This document shows, in pieces, positions 27,888 to 35,947 of a DNA stretch of 64,000 nt. The notes under the pieces are model-generated. The model was not told the origin of the DNA. It saw only the letters and a program-made list of their open reading frames with translations, and searched no databases. Position numbers and translations under genes: made by a program. Positions within the stretch are counted from its first letter, which is position 1, and every line of letters starts with the position of its first letter. Origin of the DNA: Polynucleobacter sp. IMCC 30228 (GTDB lineage: Bacteria > Pseudomonadota > Gammaproteobacteria > Burkholderiales > Burkholderiaceae); NCBI RefSeq assembly GCF_021395205.1, contig NZ_JAJVCS010000002.1, positions 329,035-393,034 on the forward strand, in the 5' to 3' direction.

Positions 27888-29393
27888 TTAGTTGGAGCAG
27901 TTTAACTGTCGGCCTGATTGGGTACAAACGGCAAATACATTACCCGTTTTATCGTACAAGGTGTATTTCCAAAAAGCACTCTCCCCAATTCGCTCTAATA
28001 ATGCAAAGCCAAAATTATTATTCCAAATCATATTGCTTGGATTTAGCCCAGGCGCGACAGTATCTTTAGTATAAAAAGGAGGAGAAGTAGTAGGAAAGGC
28101 ATCTGCTAACTCATTACCACCTCCGCCAGAAACAATGGTCGCTGGATAAGTTGTACCAGTGTTAGAAAAATTAATTGCTTGCATGCTATGCACGTGCGCA
28201 TGAAATGCCATGCTAATCGAACTTGGATAATAGCTATTTACTGCTGCAGATGGATATAAATAACCCATCACACTATTCATAACACCTTGTAAAGTTACGT
28301 TACCTGGCGGTACGGACTTTGACTTCGGAATATTATAGGCCAAGATAGGGTGATGATTTATAAAGATAGTATTGGTATAAATCGGATTGCTCGCCAGTGA
28401 GAATGCCTGCATAAATTGCTGATAATAATTATTGTTTGGATCTGATACGGTGGAGCCAGTAGAAACATCAGAAGAGTCGTACACCACAAGTCTTGATCCA
28501 CGTCCTAAGTCCACTGCATAAGTAGAAGAATAGTTTGCGATAGTGTCATTACTTGCGTTATTACACGAACGTAGTTGAGTGTATGAGTTAGGATCTAAAA
28601 ATCGAAACCATCCTTGACCTCCCCGAGTGCATATCTCATGATCACCACGCACCAGCACAAAAGGAGCTTTTTCTAATAATGGTGCAGCGGGAGTAAAAAA
28701 ATCTGCTTGCCATGTATCCCAACCATAACCCCATGGACTGTTAACATCCGTTGGGCACCCGCCTGATGAAGAGCATGGAACTTCGCGGTACTGATAGTCG
28801 CCCATGTGTATTACTAAGTCCGGCGCTAATTGAGCGCCAATTTTTGCTAAGTTAGAAAATGGCCAACTGGACGGATCATCGCAATTTTGTAATGTTGTCG
28901 TATCCATACGACAACCCGTGTCGCCAAATAACAATACACGATCAGGAGATTTTTTTGGGAGCGGTATGGATTGTCCAGCGATGCTTGCAACTTTTGCTGT
29001 TAGAGGGAGCACTGTTTCGCATACAGACACTGGAAAATTTGCTGCGACGGAAGGCTGGTAATCAGTTGATCTCAACGGCATCAGTCCCGCAACAACACGC
29101 ATAGTCATTTGACTAATAAAACCATCGATAGTGATATTGGGGCATACCGCCTCCCCGGTAGGTGAAATATAGCTGGTTGCAACTCGGGCGATTGCTTGAT
29201 TACCCCCAATTGAATCAGTGCCAATAATGACCCATGAGGCTGAAATATACTTTGCCTCATTAGGAGCATTATTTTGTGATTGACTATCACCACCCCCACT
29301 ACAGGAAAGAAGTAGTAGAGCGAGTACAAGACAGATTATTAAAGATCGAAAAAATGAGTAAGTGGCAAATACTTCAGAAAATACTTTACTCAT
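27888..29393 (-). CDS. Metallophosphoesterase lipoprotein
   Basis: A 501-residue predicted lipoprotein: hydrophobic residues 15-30 end in LLLLSCSGGG, a good lipobox with Cys31. After an N-terminal domain of about 130 residues, the calcineurin-type motifs are LLFGDTGCR, VIHMGDYQYRE, LVRGDHEICTR, FINHHPIL and FHAHVHSMQ, so all metal ligands appear present. The product should be a surface or periplasmic phosphatase or phosphodiesterase of unknown substrate. ATG 29393 is chosen because AAGGGGG lies seven bases upstream; the frame starts earlier at TTG 29408. It is the only gene between the two tRNA-Arg repeat copies. Confidence 0.82.
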   Translation of the reverse strand: MSKVFSEVFATYSFFRSLIICLVLALLLLSCSGGGDSQSQNNAPNEAKYISASWVIIGTDSIGGNQAIARVATSYISPTGEAVCPNITIDGFISQMTMRVVAGLMPLRSTDYQPSVAANFPVSVCETVLPLTAKVASIAGQSIPLPKKSPDRVLLFGDTGCRMDTTTLQNCDDPSSWPFSNLAKIGAQLAPDLVIHMGDYQYREVPCSSSGGCPTDVNSPWGYGWDTWQADFFTPAAPLLEKAPFVLVRGDHEICTRGGQGWFRFLDPNSYTQLRSCNNASNDTIANYSSTYAVDLGRGSRLVVYDSSDVSTGSTVSDPNNNYYQQFMQAFSLASNPIYTNTIFINHHPILAYNIPKSKSVPPGNVTLQGVMNSVMGYLYPSAAVNSYYPSSISMAFHAHVHSMQAINFSNTGTTYPATIVSGGGGNELADAFPTTSPPFYTKDTVAPGLNPSNMIWNNNFGFALLERIGESAFWKYTLYDKTGNVFAVCTQSGRQLNCSN

Positions 29394-29557
29394 ATTTACC
29401 CCCTTCAACTTATGGTGTATTAAAAACGATGATTAGCTTTTGCAGATTATAAAGATAGGTTAAAAATCCTAGTTCAACAACTCCTAACCCTGATTGTCTC
29501 GAACAGACACACAGCAGCTGCAGTAAAAGAAGTAATCTTTAGTTTTAACAACTCAAG

Positions 29558-29584
29558 CTACTCTGCGGAGTAGTTTTATTTTTT
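29558..29584 (+). terminator. Intrinsic terminator with no upstream gene
   Basis: CTACTC (29558-29563) and GAGTAG (29568-29573) pair around a TGCG tetraloop, with TTTTATTTTTT directly after. The outer AAG adds further pairs. It faces right, but no rightward gene lies upstream after tRNA-Arg, so it may end the tRNA transcript's read-through, a small RNA, or a lost gene. Confidence 0.7.
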
Positions 29585-29825
29585 ACCAACCTGTCATCCT
29601 AGTTGAACGCTATGACTAGCTAGAGAGGCATCTTTTGTCTATGACCTTCAATCTATTTTGTCGGTCAACCTGACAAATTTGATATCTGTCCATCCGACCG
29701 CCTGCCAATTCCAAGTCGGATCCATCACATTTCACCCAACCCCAAGGCTCTCGGTGCCTACTGAACACCTGATCTAAACACCTTAAAACCATTGTTTAAC
29801 TAGTTGTTTTACCTCATTTTTAAAG

Positions 29826-29872
29826 CTTCTAAGGCGTAGGTCGCACGTTCGAATCGTGCTGGGCAGGCCAAA
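29826..29872 (+). repeat. 47-bp direct repeat, copy 2 (tRNA-Arg 3' fragment)
   Basis: Exact copy of 27698-27744, covering the anticodon loop to CCA plus AA of tRNA-Arg. It lacks the 5' half of the tRNA, so it is not a functional tRNA gene. Confidence 0.92.
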
Positions 29873-29884
29873 TTTTCACGGTCC

Positions 29885-29930
29885 GTACCGGACACATGGT
29901 TTACATCCGGTACCGACCACATAGTTTACA
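29885..29930. repeat. Two imperfect 21-bp direct repeats with 25-bp period
   Basis: 29885-29905 and 29910-29930 match at 18 of 21 positions, both of the form GTACCG..CACAT.GTTTACA. Such GTACCGGACACATGGTTTACA-like strings occur at ends of some transposons, but no transposase is present here. It lies between the tRNA-Arg fragment and the toxin gene. Confidence 0.6.
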
Positions 29931-29947
29931 GTTGCCGTTCAACCTAA

Positions 29948-30277
29948 TTATTTTTTCCCATAAGCGGCATCATGATCTGGCTCTATCAATAAGACTCTTA
30001 AAAAGTGATTTTCTCTAAAACCGATCCCTCGAATAGATTTGCTGACACGAAACGAGTAGAGTGCTTCAATATTCTTAGGGGCTGCAATGCTGTGAATCTT
30101 TTCCCATTTCAAGCCCTTATCTCGATAGACTTGGTTCCAGGTTGGCTGTGTGAGCTTTTCAAAAGTAGCTAATGCCTTTTCTTGCTCAGCTAGCTCTAAA
30201 TCACCCCAGGCAGATCGAAAAACAGGACTATTAAGATCAAATTCGACTAATGGCTCAGGCTTTACGTTTCGTGCCAT
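29948..30277 (-). CDS. RelE/ParE-fold toxin of a type II toxin-antitoxin pair (putative)
   Basis: A 109-residue basic protein. The C-terminal part, KGLKWEKIHSIAAPKNIEAL then YSFRVSKSIRGIGFR, and the end RVLLIEPDHDAAYGKK, has the pattern of RelE/ParE-superfamily toxins, where the strand-rich end carries conserved Arg and Tyr/His residues. mRNA cleavage on the ribosome would be the expected action, but this is family inference. Its start overlaps the end of the upstream gene by 23 bp, as expected for an antitoxin-toxin operon. It lies 75 bp from the tRNA-Arg att-like repeat, a common place for stabilising modules. Confidence 0.68.
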   Translation of the reverse strand: MARNVKPEPLVEFDLNSPVFRSAWGDLELAEQEKALATFEKLTQPTWNQVYRDKGLKWEKIHSIAAPKNIEALYSFRVSKSIRGIGFRENHFLRVLLIEPDHDAAYGKK

Positions 30278-30545
30278 GCGCTTTAGCCATTTTTAATTTA
30301 GAAAGGTTGCTTGCTTTAGCAGGTGCTTTTTGTGCCCAAGCTAAAGCAGCAGATAAATCCTTTTTAAGGGCTGGCGTATGCATCCACTTTTCATTATCTG
30401 GAATGACAGTAGCGGTGCGAATCACCCAAACTCCAGGCCCTGGGATTTCAACTAGAACCTGACGTCCTGCATATTCCTTTCCAAGCGAGATTTGCCCACT
30501 CGCTCCAATGGATTTAATAACTTGGTGATCTATAACTGCGCCCAT
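30255..30545 (-). CDS. Antitoxin with AbrB-like N-terminus (putative)
   Basis: A 96-residue protein whose first half, SIGASGQISLGKEYAGRQVL and VEIPGPGVWVIRTATVIPD, resembles the SpoVT/AbrB swapped-hairpin DNA-binding fold (G-Q-I-S-L then a GR turn). The second half is Ala/Lys rich and helical, suited to wrapping a toxin. AGGAG lies seven to eight bases before ATG 30545, a strong start. It is first in the operon and overlaps the toxin gene. DNA-binding autoregulation is expected but not shown. Confidence 0.65.
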   Translation of the reverse strand: MGAVIDHQVIKSIGASGQISLGKEYAGRQVLVEIPGPGVWVIRTATVIPDNEKWMHTPALKKDLSAALAWAQKAPAKASNLSKLKMAKAHGTKRKA

Positions 30546-30570
30546 GACATTCTCCTATATTCGTGCTGCC

Positions 30571-30599
30571 TTATTGCATGATGGCATGAATTTTGTCAA
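30571..30599 (-). promoter_or_regulatory. Sigma-70-like promoter of the toxin-antitoxin operon
   Basis: On the minus strand TTGACA (30599-30594) is a perfect -35, and CAATAA (30576-30571), 17 bp away, is a weak -10 preceded by TG. It lies 26 bp upstream of the antitoxin start. CATG...CATG half-repeats in the spacer could be an autoregulatory operator. Confidence 0.5.
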
Positions 30600-30777
30600 A
30601 TAATGCTTATTGAGTGTTGAGCTAGATGAGGATTTATCTTTTAAACAGCACTTATGCATTACATAGTTTATTACGCAGTGCCATTTTTACGCTGTAAGCC
30701 ATTAAAAAATATAGACATTACAGCAACCACAAATTTTAAAAATCCTTGTATCGGCGCTTCGATTCCGCCCAGCACTT

Positions 30778-31590
30778 CTAACTGCCAACTTTACTCTGAA
30801 GATTTTGAACTATGTCAACCAGCCTAGGACCAAAGTCATTTTCTATTTGTTTTTTATCGGCCTGGTGTGCTGGAACGGTGATATTCATGGCTAAATTTTG
30901 ACCATTTATTTTATTTTTAAATGGCACTGCTATTCCATATAAATTAGGTCGCCATTCACCATAACTTGTGCAAAAACCTTTTTTTTGGATTTCTTCAAAT
31001 GACTTGCTCAGTTTTTCATGAAATTTTTGCCACTCATCTACTTTATCAATATGTAACTTATCCAAAATGAGCTCAAGCTCTGATTTCGTATTTGTATACA
31101 GCAGAGCACGTCCAATAGCCGTACTAAGTAAAGGCCTAGCAGATCCGATATCAGGATGTGCATTACTACGATAGCGGTTATAGGTAGTTTCAATATAAAC
31201 AACTTGTAGGCGATCTCTGATGCCTAGAGAAACTGGACCCTTTACTATTTTTGATAGCTCAATCATATCGTGAGCTGCAATTTCTCTAATATTAAGTTGT
31301 ATTAATAAAGGGTACCCAAGTGTTAATACTCCAGCCCCTAAAGAGTATCTACCGGTTGCTTTATCTCTGCATAAAAATCCCATGGCAACAAGGGTAAAAG
31401 TTAATCGAGATATGGTTGGCTTTGCTAGACCCAATTTTTCAGCTATTTCCTTATTGCTGAGTGTTAAGGACGCAACGGTAAAGCACTGTAGTACATCAAG
31501 ACCATTACCAAGGGTTGAAGCAAACTGTGGATGTTCTTCCAGCGTCGCCTTTGGCAGAAGTTCAAAATTATCAATTTGTTTATTGTGCAA
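30778..31590 (-). CDS. IclR-family transcriptional regulator
   Basis: A 270-residue IclR regulator. The winged helix-turn-helix is at about residues 25-85 (LTLSNKEIAEKLGLAKPTIS), followed by the effector-binding GAF-like domain with GRALLYT and KKGFCTSYGEWRPNLYGIAVPF. The start is TTG 31590, since no ATG is available before the DNA-binding domain; the AGGTC upstream is a weak binding site. It is divergent from a metallophosphoesterase-Bug-aminotransferase operon, with a long inverted repeat between them, so it probably controls that operon and itself. The effector is unknown. Confidence 0.9.
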   Translation of the reverse strand: MHNKQIDNFELLPKATLEEHPQFASTLGNGLDVLQCFTVASLTLSNKEIAEKLGLAKPTISRLTFTLVAMGFLCRDKATGRYSLGAGVLTLGYPLLIQLNIREIAAHDMIELSKIVKGPVSLGIRDRLQVVYIETTYNRYRSNAHPDIGSARPLLSTAIGRALLYTNTKSELELILDKLHIDKVDEWQKFHEKLSKSFEEIQKKGFCTSYGEWRPNLYGIAVPFKNKINGQNLAMNITVPAHQADKKQIENDFGPRLVDIVQNLQSKVGS

Positions 31591-31616
31591 TTCGCTTGAC
31601 CTATAAATTATTTGTT

Positions 31617-31657
31617 ATAGTTGTATTGTATATTTAAATTGAATTGAATACAACTAT
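31617..31657. promoter_or_regulatory. Candidate IclR operator: perfect 11-bp inverted repeat
   Basis: ATAGTTGTATT (31617-31627) and AATACAACTAT (31647-31657) are exact reverse complements separated by 19 bp. A direct repeat TTGAATTGAAT at 31639-31649 and 31659-31669 overlaps the right arm. The site lies between the divergent IclR gene and the phosphoesterase operon, the usual location for such an operator. Confidence 0.7.
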
Positions 31658-31673
31658 TTTGAATTGAATCGAT

Positions 31674-33572
31674 ATGAAAAAAGGGGCAAAAGGAAGACAT
31701 TTATTTAGGTTTGCATTGATAGCAGATTCGCATTTGAATCCAGTAGATGAGGGTAATACCTCTCCATGGCAGACCAACCACTTAGCAAATCCTAGGAACG
31801 AAGTAGTTGTCAGGGCTGTAAATATACTCAAGCCTGCATTTACAGTGCATTTAGGAGATGTTGTACATCCATTGCCTTACACAAGTTCATACAAAGGCGC
31901 AGCAGAATATGCAAATAATTTATATCAAAAATTAAATCACCCTTTTTACATAACACCCGGAAATCACGATATTGGGGACAAATATTTAGCTGGTAATCCT
32001 GCAGCAACTATTACGCAGGAAAGCTGTAAGGTTTATGAGAGCTTCTTTGGGGAACAGTGGCAGACATTTGAGAGGGATGGGGTTTGCTTCATCATTTTAA
32101 ATTCTTGCTTATTTGGCTCAGACTCAGAATCTGAGGATTTGCAATGGAAATGGTTTGAGAAGACTTTGAGCCTCAATTCAGATAAAAGAATTTTTTTATT
32201 TTCTCACTATCCACCATTCATTGCAGACAGAAATGAAGAAAATAATTACGACAATATTGAGCAAGAACCTAGGGCAAGGCTATTACATTATATTGAAAAA
32301 TATAAAGTTGAAGCAATTTTTGCTGGCCACGTACATACATTTTTTTTAAATCAAATTTTTAGTACGCTTTCTTACGCTCTACCCTCATCAACAAACTTTC
32401 GTCAAGACTATGCGGAAATTTTTAGAGTAAATCCGGCTCAAGAGTTTGGCAGAAATGATGTAGGAAAGTTTGGATTCTTTATTGTTGATATATATGAAGA
32501 CGGCCATATAAGTAGATTTGCCCGCACTAATGGATCGACTGAGTTGATTGATGCATCAGAGATATCTAATCAGATGGAGTTTAGACCGGAAAATTCAAAG
32601 CCAATGAATATTTCTGTGGATATGTGTCATGAGTGGTGCGAAGTATTAAGGCTTCCATATAACCCACCCTTAGATGCCTTCACTAGAAAAAAGGTTAGAA
32701 ATGATTATTCAATATTAAATTTATGGGACTGCGGAATTGAGCACATCAGAATTCCAGTATCTGACATTAGTGATGATCAGGTTTGGGAAAGGGTAAAATT
32801 TCTTAGCCATTTAGGTATACGATTCACAGTATTTACTGTATCTACTTTCAGTAATCTAGTAAGAGAAAGACTTTCGGAGATATCTAACTCAATTCACGCA
32901 TTTGAGATGATCTCAGTTAAGCCTGATGAAAAATTGGTCAATCTAAAAGTAGCTTCACTAGACATTCCAGTTTATTTCTCACCAATTTATATTCCACAGC
33001 CTCATTCTGGATCTGCCGGACCATTTGATCACACAATGGCTAGCGGATATTTTGTAAGCGATCTATCTGAACATTTTCAAGCTCCAAAATATATTCATTC
33101 GGGGCGTGATCTAGATGGTATTGTGGTTAGAGTGCCATATGGAGACAGTGTTTTAGATGCCATTGCACATTTAGGAGCTCTACAAAGCTCAAGCGATATG
33201 CAAATCGTTGCAAACATTTGTTTATTACCTAATAAATCATCCTTAAATAATAACGATGATGATGCAATTTCTCTGCGGGTCGCTGAAGCATGCTTTGCTT
33301 CGTTAATGAACCCACAAATACACATTCGATTAGATACATTTGTTGATATTGATCGCGGCTATTTTTTAAGACATGGGTTATTTGATAGGCGACACAACCC
33401 CCGTAAAGCCGGCCTCTTAATGAAGCAAATTAAAGATGTTTACGGGGCTTTAAAAAACTTGTACGTTAGCGTAGAGGTCAAATCTGATGGAGTTAAAGAG
33501 TTCCAATTGAAATGGGACAAGGGTGCCTTACAACTCCAATTAAAAAATGGAATCTTCAAGGAGATAGTATGA
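31674..33572 (+). CDS. Metallophosphoesterase fused to a large unknown C-terminal domain
   Basis: A 632-residue cytoplasmic protein (no signal peptide). Residues 1-270 are a calcineurin-type phosphoesterase with all metal motifs: LIADSHLNP, VHLGDVVHP, TPGNHDIGD, LFSHYPPF and AGHVHTFF. Residues of about 300-632 form a second domain with alternating helices and strands, for example LWDCGIEHIRIPVSDIS then LGIRFTVFT, suggestive of a TIM-barrel-like fold that I cannot name. No ribosome binding site is clear before ATG 31674. It overlaps the next gene (ATGA). The coding looks richer in AGA and ATA codons than the housekeeping genes, hinting at acquisition. Confidence 0.75.
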   Translation: MKKGAKGRHLFRFALIADSHLNPVDEGNTSPWQTNHLANPRNEVVVRAVNILKPAFTVHLGDVVHPLPYTSSYKGAAEYANNLYQKLNHPFYITPGNHDIGDKYLAGNPAATITQESCKVYESFFGEQWQTFERDGVCFIILNSCLFGSDSESEDLQWKWFEKTLSLNSDKRIFLFSHYPPFIADRNEENNYDNIEQEPRARLLHYIEKYKVEAIFAGHVHTFFLNQIFSTLSYALPSSTNFRQDYAEIFRVNPAQEFGRNDVGKFGFFIVDIYEDGHISRFARTNGSTELIDASEISNQMEFRPENSKPMNISVDMCHEWCEVLRLPYNPPLDAFTRKKVRNDYSILNLWDCGIEHIRIPVSDISDDQVWERVKFLSHLGIRFTVFTVSTFSNLVRERLSEISNSIHAFEMISVKPDEKLVNLKVASLDIPVYFSPIYIPQPHSGSAGPFDHTMASGYFVSDLSEHFQAPKYIHSGRDLDGIVVRVPYGDSVLDAIAHLGALQSSSDMQIVANICLLPNKSSLNNNDDDAISLRVAEACFASLMNPQIHIRLDTFVDIDRGYFLRHGLFDRRHNPRKAGLLMKQIKDVYGALKNLYVSVEVKSDGVKEFQLKWDKGALQLQLKNGIFKEIV

Positions 33573-34522
33573 AATTACTTAAATTATTTTTTTTATTGAC
33601 CACTTTAAATCTTGTAGGTATATGTCAAGCGCAAGAATGGCCAAACAAGTCCATACAAATGATTGTTCAGTTCCCGACGGGTACAACAACGGATTCTGTT
33701 GCCAGGGATTTGGCTGATGAGTTATCAAAAGAACTAGCGCAAACAGTGGTTGTGATGAATAAGCCTGGGGCTGGTGGAGTTGTTGGTGTGTCAAGTTTAG
33801 CTTTGGCTAAACCGGATGGATATACGATTGGAACAGTCAATATGCCCACATTAACAACTATTCCCCTGCTTCAGACGGTCACTTATGATCCTTTGAAGTC
33901 GTTTTCACATTTGGCGGTAGTTGGGCCATATGACTACGGGATCTTTGTCAATGCAGATGCTCCATGGAAAACTTTAAGTGAATTAGTTGAGTACGCCAGA
34001 AAGAATCCCAATAAATTATCTTATGGGACATTGGGGGCTGGCACTACAAATCAACTAACAATGGAGAGGCTGGGCAACGATCTTGGGTTTAGCTGGAACT
34101 TCATTCCATACAAGGGAGACAATGAGTCAGTACTTGCATTACTAGGCGATCAAATTCAGGTAATTAATGCTTCTGGAGCCGCCACTATGGCGCATGTAAA
34201 GGCTGGAAAATTACGAATGCTGATAAGTACGGGACCTAAAAGATGGTCTGCGTTGCCAAATGTTCCAACTCTTACGGAAACAGGATTAGTTAAATTTTCA
34301 CAAAATTCATATTATTCACTAGCTGGCCCCGCTGATATTCCCGAGCCAATTAAACGGCGCCTTGAGAATGCGCTCAAAAAAATTCTAACGGATAAGACTG
34401 TTGCAGAAAGATTATTAACCAAATATGGACAGTCTGTGGTCTATCAATCAGGCGCAGATTATGCAAAATTTATCGCAAATGAGAATGCAAGTTTGAGGGC
34501 ACTTACTGAAACGAAGAAATAA
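33569..34522 (+). CDS. TctC/Bug-family periplasmic solute receptor 1
   Basis: Bug receptors bind carboxylates or other small solutes for tripartite tricarboxylate transporters or for signalling. The 317-residue protein has a signal peptide (KLLKLFFLLTTLNLVGICQA) and the family blocks FPTGTTTDSVARDLAD, NKPGAGGVVGVSSLA, PDGYTIG and HVKAGKLRMLISTG. ATG 33569, with AAGGAGAT seven bases upstream, overlaps the phosphoesterase stop, so the genes are coupled. It lacks the usual Pro-Gly-Gly in the first ligand loop (FPTGTTT for FPPGGAT), which may reflect a different ligand. No TctA or TctB is near. Confidence 0.9.
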   Translation: MKLLKLFFLLTTLNLVGICQAQEWPNKSIQMIVQFPTGTTTDSVARDLADELSKELAQTVVVMNKPGAGGVVGVSSLALAKPDGYTIGTVNMPTLTTIPLLQTVTYDPLKSFSHLAVVGPYDYGIFVNADAPWKTLSELVEYARKNPNKLSYGTLGAGTTNQLTMERLGNDLGFSWNFIPYKGDNESVLALLGDQIQVINASGAATMAHVKAGKLRMLISTGPKRWSALPNVPTLTETGLVKFSQNSYYSLAGPADIPEPIKRRLENALKKILTDKTVAERLLTKYGQSVVYQSGADYAKFIANENASLRALTETKK

Positions 34523-34559
34523 ATTTGAGAGACTCATTTATTAAAAAATCTTGGAATAT

Positions 34560-35831
34560 ATGAAAAATAGCGATATAGATTTGCGCCGTCAAAAAATACT
34601 CCCTAGAGGCGTAGGAATTATGTGTAATTTTTATGTGAGTAGAGCTGAAAATGCAACTCTTTGGGATGTAGAGGGTAATCGGTATACCGATTTTAGCGCA
34701 GGTATTGCGGTATTAAATACAGGTCATAAGCACCCTGTAATAAATTTAGCAATTCAATCTCAGCTAGATAACTTTACTCATACCGCATTTCAAGTAATAC
34801 CCTATGAAAGCTATATTTCATTAGCAGAGCGTATTTCACTTATAGTTCCAATTTCTGGTGAAAAAAAAGTTGCATTTTTTTCAACAGGAGCAGAGGCGGT
34901 TGAAAATGCTGTAAAAATTGCCCGTTCATACACTGGAAGATCGGGATTAATATCATTTTCCGGCGCCTTTCATGGGCGGACAAATATGGGTTTGGGCTTA
35001 ACTGGTAAAAACGTCCCCTATAAGAATGGTTTTGGCCCATTTCCTTCTGGTATTTATCATTTACCTTTCCCGGCGGATATTCTTGGCGTTAGCGTTGATG
35101 AAAGCATTGATTCTTTAGAGCGACTATTTAAATCGGATATAGATCCGTTCAGTGTTGCTGCAATTATTTTTGAGCCTATTCAAGGCGAGGGTGGTTTTTA
35201 TGTAATGCCAAATGAGATGCTTATCAAATTACGCAAAATTTGTGATGAATATGGAATTGTTTTAATAGCCGATGAAATTCAGTCTGGGTTTGCAAGAACA
35301 GGGAAAATGTTTGCATTAGAGCACTATAGTGTTGAGCCTGATTTAATAACGATTGCCAAAAGCTTGGCTGGAGGAATGCCTTTATCGGGGGTGTGTGGAC
35401 GGGCGGAGATTATGGACGGGCCCTCTCCTGGTGGTTTGGGTGGGACTTACGCGGGTAACCCGCTGGCAATCGCCTCCGCTCATGCCGTACTAGATGTTAT
35501 TGAGGCGGAAGGTTTATGCGCTCGCTCAAGAAATCTGGGCGATAGGTTAATTCAGATGCTTACGAAAGAACAAGAATCTAATCCATATATTGCAGATATT
35601 CGAGGAATTGGATCCATGACTGCCATTGAGTTAAGAGATCCCAAAACCAATCAGCCTACTCCAGAGATCGTAACTCAGATACAAAAAACGGCTTTAGCAC
35701 AAGGATTAATTCTTTTGTCATGCGGTGTTTATTCAAACGTAATTAGGTTTTTGTATCCCTTAACAATCCCAGAAACTCAATTTGAAGATGCATTGAAGAT
35801 TCTGAGTAGCTCAATACGGGAATCATGCTGA
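34560..35831 (+). CDS. Class III aminotransferase, 4-aminobutyrate transaminase-like
   Basis: PLP enzyme of the GabT/ArgD group, moving an omega-amino group to 2-oxoglutarate. The 423 residues show GHKHPVINLAIQSQLDNFTH, STGAEAVENAVKIAR (phosphate binding), FSGAFHGRTNMGLGLTGK, EPIQGEGGFYV, the PLP aspartate in IADEIQSGFARTGK, and the PLP lysine in TIAKSLAGGMPL. GabT is the closest pattern, but substrate specificity is not fixed by these motifs. ATG 34560 is preferred to the TTG nine bases upstream. It follows the Bug gene by 37 bp in the IclR-adjacent operon. Confidence 0.9.
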   Translation: MKNSDIDLRRQKILPRGVGIMCNFYVSRAENATLWDVEGNRYTDFSAGIAVLNTGHKHPVINLAIQSQLDNFTHTAFQVIPYESYISLAERISLIVPISGEKKVAFFSTGAEAVENAVKIARSYTGRSGLISFSGAFHGRTNMGLGLTGKNVPYKNGFGPFPSGIYHLPFPADILGVSVDESIDSLERLFKSDIDPFSVAAIIFEPIQGEGGFYVMPNEMLIKLRKICDEYGIVLIADEIQSGFARTGKMFALEHYSVEPDLITIAKSLAGGMPLSGVCGRAEIMDGPSPGGLGGTYAGNPLAIASAHAVLDVIEAEGLCARSRNLGDRLIQMLTKEQESNPYIADIRGIGSMTAIELRDPKTNQPTPEIVTQIQKTALAQGLILLSCGVYSNVIRFLYPLTIPETQFEDALKILSSSIRESC

Positions 35832-35947
35832 AGAAAACCCCGATTTACTAATAATAGGTCAAATAAATAGAATGACCTAGATAGAAACAACCCATTGTCA
35901 TGAAGTTTTAGTATATTCAGGTAGTTCAATTTGAGATGGGAGTCGCC

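Larger units (their letters stand above)
29394..29947. other. Gene-free stretch after the phosphoesterase lipoprotein
   Basis: No credible coding frame is visible. It holds a rightward intrinsic terminator (29558-29584), the second tRNA-Arg repeat copy (29826-29872) and a pair of imperfect direct repeats (29885-29930). The rest shows no clear structure and has the look of eroded insertion junk. Confidence 0.6.
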
